From positions 1 to 64,000 of the forward strand of contig JAFZRN010000039.1 of assembly GCA_017619835.1 (NCBI GenBank): a DNA stretch of 64,000 bases, in the 5' to 3' direction. The translations under genes were made by a program, and so were the position numbers. This stretch comes from Eubacterium sp. (GTDB lineage: Bacteria > Bacillota > Clostridia > Lachnospirales > Lachnospiraceae). The notes beneath the pieces are model-generated. The model did not search any database. It was not told where the DNA came from and worked only from the letters and a program-made list of their open reading frames with translations. The stretch's first letter is position 1, and each line of letters opens with the position of its first letter. Shown piece after piece: positions 59,220 through 64,000 of the stretch.

Positions 59220-59313
59220 AAAGGCTACAAAGAGAACAAGAATTATCGCTGCTATAATCAGCATTCTTCTCGTAGTTGGAATGGTAATCGGATTACTTGT
59301 TTCAATTCTGTAG
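59203..59313 (+). CDS. Small single-helix membrane protein (36 residues)
   Basis: A 36-codon frame begins at ATG 59203, with AAAGGAGG six bases before it, both inside the end of nth in another frame. Product: basic N terminus (MVDFSKKATKRTR) and one membrane helix (IIAAIISILLVVGMVIGLLVSIL). Such small DUF4044-like proteins are common in Firmicutes. Followed 27 bases later by the VanW-family gene. Confidence 0.72.
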   Translation: MVDFSKKATKRTRIIAAIISILLVVGMVIGLLVSIL

Positions 59314-59340
59314 ATTAAAAAACCAGTGAGGAAAATCAAA

Positions 59341-60909
59341 ATGATAAGTTTGAAAAAAGTAACTAAATCGGCATTTGCAATCCTGCTTGCTGCCGTAATG
59401 GTAGTCGAGGCTTCGCCCCTTGCGGTAAAGGCCAAGGCCACCAAAGAGGTCACCATCAAGGATAATATATCCATCAACGGGATCGACCTCGGCGGTATGA
59501 GCTATGACGAGGCCGTCGCAAAGCTCGGAGGCGCAAATGATTTCTCGGAGACAGCTGTAACACTTACAAGCGAATACGGCGATGTCGTTACCACTCTCGG
59601 AGACATCGGCCTCAGCGATAATACTGCAGAGGTAGTCGAGGAAGCTCTCGAATATGCTAATTCCGGAAATATTCTCGAAAGATACAGAGACACCAAGCTC
59701 CTTGAAAAAGAACCCCTCGAGCTTACCGTCAAAAAGACTGTCAGCAGCAGCATAATCGGCCAGATGATCGAGAATAATCTCGGTGAAGCCATGATGGGAG
59801 ACGGAAGCTACAGCCTCTCAAAGGATGGCGGCGAGATCAAGGTAACAGTCGAAGGTAATTCCGTAAGTGCCGATGCAAATGCGATAGAGGAAGCGGTTGA
59901 GGACATCATCAATAAGGAAGGTTACTCCGGATCGGATGTGAATACTAAGATCATCCTTGCCGATAATTCCGAAAATGAGCGCGTTAAGCAGCTTTCAAGA
60001 ATCAAGGACCTGCTGGGAACCTATACGACCAGCTATTCATCCAGCGGACCTGCCAGAAAGACAAATGTCCAGAGAGCGGCATCTCTTGTTAACGGACACG
60101 TTCTCTACCCCGGAGAACAGATATCCGTTTATAACTGTATATCCCCTATCGAGATGAGCAATGGTTACGAGCTTGCACATGCATATGTGGGAACAGAGGT
60201 TGTCGACAGCCCCGGCGGCGGTGTATGCCAGGTTGCAACAACACTTTATAACGCAGTACTTCGTGCCGAGCTTGAGGTTATCCAGAGAAACTGCCACTCC
60301 ATGAGAGTTACATACGTTCCCATATCGGCAGATGCTGCCATCGCAGGCGGCGTATTCGACCTTAAGTTCAGGAATAACCTCGATGCCCCGATCTATATCG
60401 AATCGGGCTGGGACGGTGCAAACCTTACCTTCAGCATCTATGGTGAGGAATACAGACCTGCAAACAGAAAGATTGAATTCGAATCAGTCCAGACCGGTGT
60501 CATCAATCCTCCTGCAGAGCCTATCTATACAGAGGACAAATCCCTTCCTCCCGGAACGGAGATGGTAGTTGCCCAGGCAGTTACCGGATATACCGGTGAG
60601 CTCTGGAAGCATGTTTATATAGACGGAGTCCTGACTGAATCCATCCTTATCAATTCCAGCAAATATCAGAATTCACCTGCCAAGATCGCAGTGAATACTG
60701 ATGAAGAGGAAGAAGACGAGGATAAGGATAAGGAAAAGAAGAAAATGAAGAAGAAAAAGAAAGAAAAGTCCGAGGATAATACGGAGGCTACCACAGAGAA
60801 GAAGAAGGAAGAGAAGACGGAAGCTCCTACCGAGAAACCGACCGAAGAGCCTACCGAAGCACCGACCGAAGCTCCTGTTGATCCACCTGAGGACGGAAAC
60901 GAAGAATAA
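59341..60909 (+). CDS. VanW-family protein with YoaR/peptidoglycan-binding-like domain
   Basis: 522 residues from ATG 59341 (GAGG nine bases upstream; an in-frame GTG at 59326 is less likely). Signal peptide ~1-30, a duplicated putative peptidoglycan-binding 4 (YoaR) region (~40-215), then the VanW domain: TNVQRAASLVNGHVLYPGEQISVYNCISP, GGGVCQVATTLYNAVLRAELEV, HSMRVTYVP. The C terminus is a long Lys/Glu then Thr/Pro/Glu repeat (TEEPTEAPTEAP). Exported and likely cell-wall-associated; VanW's reaction is unknown. Ends 1 base before the next ATG. Confidence 0.9.
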   Translation: MISLKKVTKSAFAILLAAVMVVEASPLAVKAKATKEVTIKDNISINGIDLGGMSYDEAVAKLGGANDFSETAVTLTSEYGDVVTTLGDIGLSDNTAEVVEEALEYANSGNILERYRDTKLLEKEPLELTVKKTVSSSIIGQMIENNLGEAMMGDGSYSLSKDGGEIKVTVEGNSVSADANAIEEAVEDIINKEGYSGSDVNTKIILADNSENERVKQLSRIKDLLGTYTTSYSSSGPARKTNVQRAASLVNGHVLYPGEQISVYNCISPIEMSNGYELAHAYVGTEVVDSPGGGVCQVATTLYNAVLRAELEVIQRNCHSMRVTYVPISADAAIAGGVFDLKFRNNLDAPIYIESGWDGANLTFSIYGEEYRPANRKIEFESVQTGVINPPAEPIYTEDKSLPPGTEMVVAQAVTGYTGELWKHVYIDGVLTESILINSSKYQNSPAKIAVNTDEEEEDEDKDKEKKKMKKKKKEKSEDNTEATTEKKKEEKTEAPTEKPTEEPTEAPTEAPVDPPEDGNEE

Positions 60910-60910
60910 T

Positions 60911-61894
60911 ATGAAGGGAACAGCTCCGGGAAGAATCCTGAATAGAAGTATAGTTAAGCATATTCCCGCATACGGTGCGGGGAGAGCCTGTGCCGGCCGC
61001 GATTACTCGATCCTCGAAGAGGATAACGGGTCAGGTCAGGCAGTGGTTCTTGCCGAGGGCTATTCCGTGGATTCCGTAGTCGCATATCTTCGCGCGGCCA
61101 ATAATCTTGCCACTTCAGGCGCCGCCGCAGATAAGATTACGGTTAATATAGTTGCGGGAAAGGATACTCCCGAAAATGTCTTCAGAAGCGAAATGCTTAA
61201 GCTTACAGACTATGCCCGCAGCAAGAATATCAGGATAATAGGTGGCAATACCGTTTATTCGGGTCAGGGTTCGGAGGCTGCCTTTACGGTCACAGCCTAC
61301 GGAAAGACCCCGGCCGAAACCTTAAAAAAGCTTACCCGGATGCCGGAAGAATGCGATAAGCTGGTTATCTTCGGCAATGTGGGTGAGTATGGCGCGAGCG
61401 TTATCGCGGCCGAAAAAAGAGAAGAATTAAAGAAAAGATTTCCGGAGAGCTATATGGAGTGCTATAACTTTCCGGCAGAAAAACTTGATATAACTCACGC
61501 TGCAAAGTGCCTCATAGAAGCGGGCGCAGTCATGCTTCATGACATTTCCTTCGGCGGAGTCTTCAGGGCACTCCATGATATAGCAGAATATTCGGGCCTC
61601 GGCCTCGAGATCCTGCATGAGAATGTTCCGATAAAACAGAGTACCATCGAGCTTACGGAATACTTTAACATCAATCCTTACATGCTTCTCGGAACCGGAG
61701 GGCTTATCGCAGTCGTTAAGCCTGATCTTCCCGAAAATGTTTTGGAAGAGATTGAACAGAAAACAAAGACTCCCTGTCGCATGGCGGGAAGGCTTACCAA
61801 AGAAAGACAAGTGACTATAACTTCCGAAGTTTATCAGATGAGAAGATCCATCGGACTATATGAGGAGGACGAGATATATAAGGTCTTAAAGTAA
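60911..61894 (+). CDS. AIR synthase/HypE-like (PurM-fold) protein
   Basis: 327 residues from ATG 60911. C-terminal AIR-synthase-like domain with AKCLIEAGAVMLHDISFGGVFRALHDIAEYSGLGLEI and YMLLGTGGLIAVV; the N-terminal half has a PurM-like beta strand set (VVLAEGYSVDSVVAYLRAANNLA, RIIGGNTVYSGQGS). It lacks the HypE C-terminal PRIC and the N-terminal glycine loop, so it is not a HypE. Common neighbour of mutS2-type genes in Lachnospiraceae; function unknown. Confidence 0.82.
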   Translation: MKGTAPGRILNRSIVKHIPAYGAGRACAGRDYSILEEDNGSGQAVVLAEGYSVDSVVAYLRAANNLATSGAAADKITVNIVAGKDTPENVFRSEMLKLTDYARSKNIRIIGGNTVYSGQGSEAAFTVTAYGKTPAETLKKLTRMPEECDKLVIFGNVGEYGASVIAAEKREELKKRFPESYMECYNFPAEKLDITHAAKCLIEAGAVMLHDISFGGVFRALHDIAEYSGLGLEILHENVPIKQSTIELTEYFNINPYMLLGTGGLIAVVKPDLPENVLEEIEQKTKTPCRMAGRLTKERQVTITSEVYQMRRSIGLYEEDEIYKVLK

Positions 61895-61911
61895 GACCGC
61901 TGACTAAAGTT

Positions 61912-64000
61912 ATGAACGTAAGATCAATCCGCGTACTTGAATTTAATAAGATACTTGATATGCTCTCGGGCTATGCCGTGACCGAAGGCGCGAAGAAGAA
62001 GGCTCTTAACATTAAGCCACTTAAGGACAGAACTAAGATAGAGCTTCTTCAGCAGAATACAAGAGATGCTTTCCTAAGGCTGGAAAGACACGGTTCGGTC
62101 TCATTTTCGGGCGTAAGAAGTGTGGCTGAGCCATTAAGGCTGCTGGAGATAGGTTCATCCCTGAATGCCTCCGAGCTTCTCGATGTTGCAAGCCTTCTCG
62201 AGGCTGCTTCAGAGGTTAAGAGCTACGGTGAAAAGGGTAAGGATGAGGCTGCGGCCTTTGACAGCATCACATATCTTTTTAACGAACTGACACCCCTTGA
62301 GGATATATCGGGCGAGATAAGACGCTGCATAATCTCCGCCGATGAGATCGCTGATGATGCGTCGGGAAATCTTAAGTCGATAAGACGCAAGATCGTAGAG
62401 GCTGAGGCGAGCGTGCATCAGACTCTGAATAAGATAATCAAGAGTGAGTCGACCAGGGATCTTCTGATGGATTCGTTGATAACCTCCAGGAACGGGCGCT
62501 ACTGTATCCCGGTAAAGATTGAGCATAAGAACTCATTTCCGGGAATGGTACATGACAGATCCTCGACGGGTGCAACGGTATTCATCGAGCCTATGCAGGT
62601 TGTGGAGCTGAATAATAAGATCCAGGACCTTCATACCGACGAGCTTCTCGAGATAGAAAAGATACTTGCCGGCTTAAGTGCGATGGCCGAGCCGGTGAGG
62701 GAAGAGATAAAGATAGATTATGATACTCTGGTGGAGCTTGATTTTATCTTCGCAAAGGCAAAGTTCGCAAGGGCGACCGACGCGAACGAGCCCACCTTTA
62801 ATGAAGACGGAGTGATCGAGCTGAAGCGTGCGATCCATCCGCTCCTCGATCCGAAGACGGCGGTGCCGATCGATGTGTCCCTTGGTGAGAATTATAATCT
62901 CCTCATAATAACCGGTCCCAACACGGGCGGTAAGACGGTGTCCCTCAAAACTCTGGGACTCCTCACGTTGATGGGGCAGGCCGGACTGCATATCCCTGCG
63001 ATGGCAGGCAGCAGGCTGAGTGTTTTCGAGGATGTATTTGCGGATATCGGTGACGAGCAGAGCATTGAGCTGAGTCTCTCGACCTTCTCGTCACATATGA
63101 GCAATATCGTTTATATAGTTAAGCATGTAAATGAGAAGTCGCTGGTTCTCTTCGATGAACCGGGTGGCGGAACGGATCCTGCGGAGGGTGCATCCCTTGC
63201 GATTGCGATCCTTGAGTTTTTAAGAAATACCGGTGCCCGCGTGATGGCAACTACGCATTATACCGAGCTTAAGACCTATGCCATAGGAACCGAGGGAGTC
63301 GAGAATGCTTCATGCGAATTCGATATGAAGTCGCTCCGCCCGACCTACAGGCTGATGACGGGGATCCCGGGGTCTTCGAACGCATTTGCAATCGCAAAAA
63401 GACTCGGAATGCCGGATGATATCACCGAGGCGGCGAGAGCCGGAATGGATGAAAATCAGCTCAGCATGGAGCGGATAATCAGTGAGCTCGAGGAAAATGA
63501 GAAGGAAACGAAGAGACTTAGAGAAGAGCTCGAGATAGAGACCGCGTCGGCGAAGAAGCTTCGCGAGAGGCTTGCCGAAAAGGAAAAGACTCTGACCGAA
63601 AAGCGCGGCGAACTGATAGAACAGGCCAAGCTCGAGGCAAGAGAGATAGTCGAAGAGGCAAAAAGCTTTGCCGATGATGCTATAAAAGATTATAATAAAT
63701 GGTTGAAAAACCCCGAAAAGATTGACGCCCGTACTCTTGAGATGAAGAGGAGTGATCTTCGTGAAAAGACCAGGTCCTACGGCGAAAAGAAGGAGAAGAA
63801 GGATACTAAGTATTCCGGACATAAGCTGACTGATTTTCATATCGGTGACAAGGTGCTCGTTCTCAGCCTTGATACCGAGGGACATGTGATCGAGCTTCCG
63901 GATAAGAACGGAATGCTGCTTGTCGAGATGGGAATTCTTACATCAAGATTTCCGACTACGGATCTTCTCATAATTGATGAGGATAAGCTGGAGACGAAGA
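61912..64000 (+). CDS. mutS2: Endonuclease MutS2 (5' part, truncated at window edge)
   Basis: The frame stays open from ATG 61912 to the end of the window (~696 codons). N-terminal FNKILDMLSGYAVTEGAKKKAL and clamp region, then the ATPase with Walker A ITGPNTGGKTVSLKTLGLL, Walker B LVLFDEPGGGTDPAEGAS and TTHYTELKTYA, and the MutS2 coiled coil (ENEKETKRLREELEIETASAKKLRERLAEKEKTL). The C-terminal Smr nuclease domain should lie beyond the window. MutS2 acts in ribosome rescue and recombination control. Confidence 0.93.
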   Translation, partial: MNVRSIRVLEFNKILDMLSGYAVTEGAKKKALNIKPLKDRTKIELLQQNTRDAFLRLERHGSVSFSGVRSVAEPLRLLEIGSSLNASELLDVASLLEAASEVKSYGEKGKDEAAAFDSITYLFNELTPLEDISGEIRRCIISADEIADDASGNLKSIRRKIVEAEASVHQTLNKIIKSESTRDLLMDSLITSRNGRYCIPVKIEHKNSFPGMVHDRSSTGATVFIEPMQVVELNNKIQDLHTDELLEIEKILAGLSAMAEPVREEIKIDYDTLVELDFIFAKAKFARATDANEPTFNEDGVIELKRAIHPLLDPKTAVPIDVSLGENYNLLIITGPNTGGKTVSLKTLGLLTLMGQAGLHIPAMAGSRLSVFEDVFADIGDEQSIELSLSTFSSHMSNIVYIVKHVNEKSLVLFDEPGGGTDPAEGASLAIAILEFLRNTGARVMATTHYTELKTYAIGTEGVENASCEFDMKSLRPTYRLMTGIPGSSNAFAIAKRLGMPDDITEAARAGMDENQLSMERIISELEENEKETKRLREELEIETASAKKLRERLAEKEKTLTEKRGELIEQAKLEAREIVEEAKSFADDAIKDYNKWLKNPEKIDARTLEMKRSDLREKTRSYGEKKEKKDTKYSGHKLTDFHIGDKVLVLSLDTEGHVIELPDKNGMLLVEMGILTSRFPTTDLLIIDEDKLETK

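Noticed and set aside
60911..61894. Second hypE
   Set aside because: PurM-fold similarity only; lacks the C-terminal PRIC cysteine and the N-terminal ATP loop of HypE.
1..64000. CRISPR array or complete prophage/transposon
   Set aside because: No regularly spaced repeats, no integrase, transposase, terminase or structural phage genes were recognised.

Overview
The window looks like a chromosomal segment of an anaerobic Firmicute, most likely a Lachnospiraceae/Butyrivibrio-type Clostridium. This rests on [FeFe]-hydrogenase maturases with a TM1266-type regulator, Lachnospiraceae-style lipoproteins, a papain-like surface protease with a BspA-like tail, many single GNAT acetyltransferases, AGGAGG-type ribosome binding sites and intrinsic terminators. 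The taxonomic call is inference.

Layout. 1-525: 3' end of a 23S rRNA gene, a broken tRNA copy, tRNA-Asn, tRNA-Glu, a CAT tRNA and a terminator, with no 5S gene visible. 557-2792: HAD phosphatase, manganese exporter MntP and PgeF. 2821-17681 (minus strand): one tightly packed run of 13 genes read from hydF leftwards: hydF, hydE, nitrogenase-reductase-like H plus two nitrogenase component-1-like genes, a second H plus two component-1-like genes, hypF, a PARG/macrodomain gene, hypC, hypD and hypE. Upstream lie a structured leader with a terminator/antiterminator pair and the hydrogenase-system regulator TM1266. 17784-41224: an accessory, AT-richer region of small enzymes (acyltransferases, GNATs, VOC, flavodoxin-like oxidoreductases, 2H phosphoesterase, D-lactate dehydrogenase, ORF6N regulator, SpeD-DUF4178-DUF350-SpeE polyamine cluster, PLD-helicase) with several gene remnants and a leader-peptide attenuator. 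41329-46913: Nudix-Dabb fusion, DUF1810, acyltransferase, CDF transporter, secreted esterase and S1-domain protein. 47106-55405: two tandem paralogous lipoproteins and a 1696-residue secreted cysteine protease. 55536-64000: murJ, DUF815 ATPase, nth, a VanW-family protein, an AIR-synthase-like protein and the 5' part of mutS2.

The most striking content is the minus-strand operon. HypC, D, E and F normally build the Fe(CN)2CO unit of [NiFe] hydrogenases, but the nickel-insertion genes hypA/hypB and any hydrogenase structural genes are absent. HydE and HydF normally serve [FeFe] hydrogenase, but hydG is absent. Between these two maturation sets sit two complete nitrogenase-like H-D-K trios. I infer a pathway that makes or uses an unusual organometallic iron cofactor, or a nitrogenase-like reductase pair dedicated to such a cofactor. 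A PARG-type ADP-ribose hydrolase in the same operon, together with the conserved CAGRG arginine in both H proteins, raises the possibility of ADP-ribosylation control.
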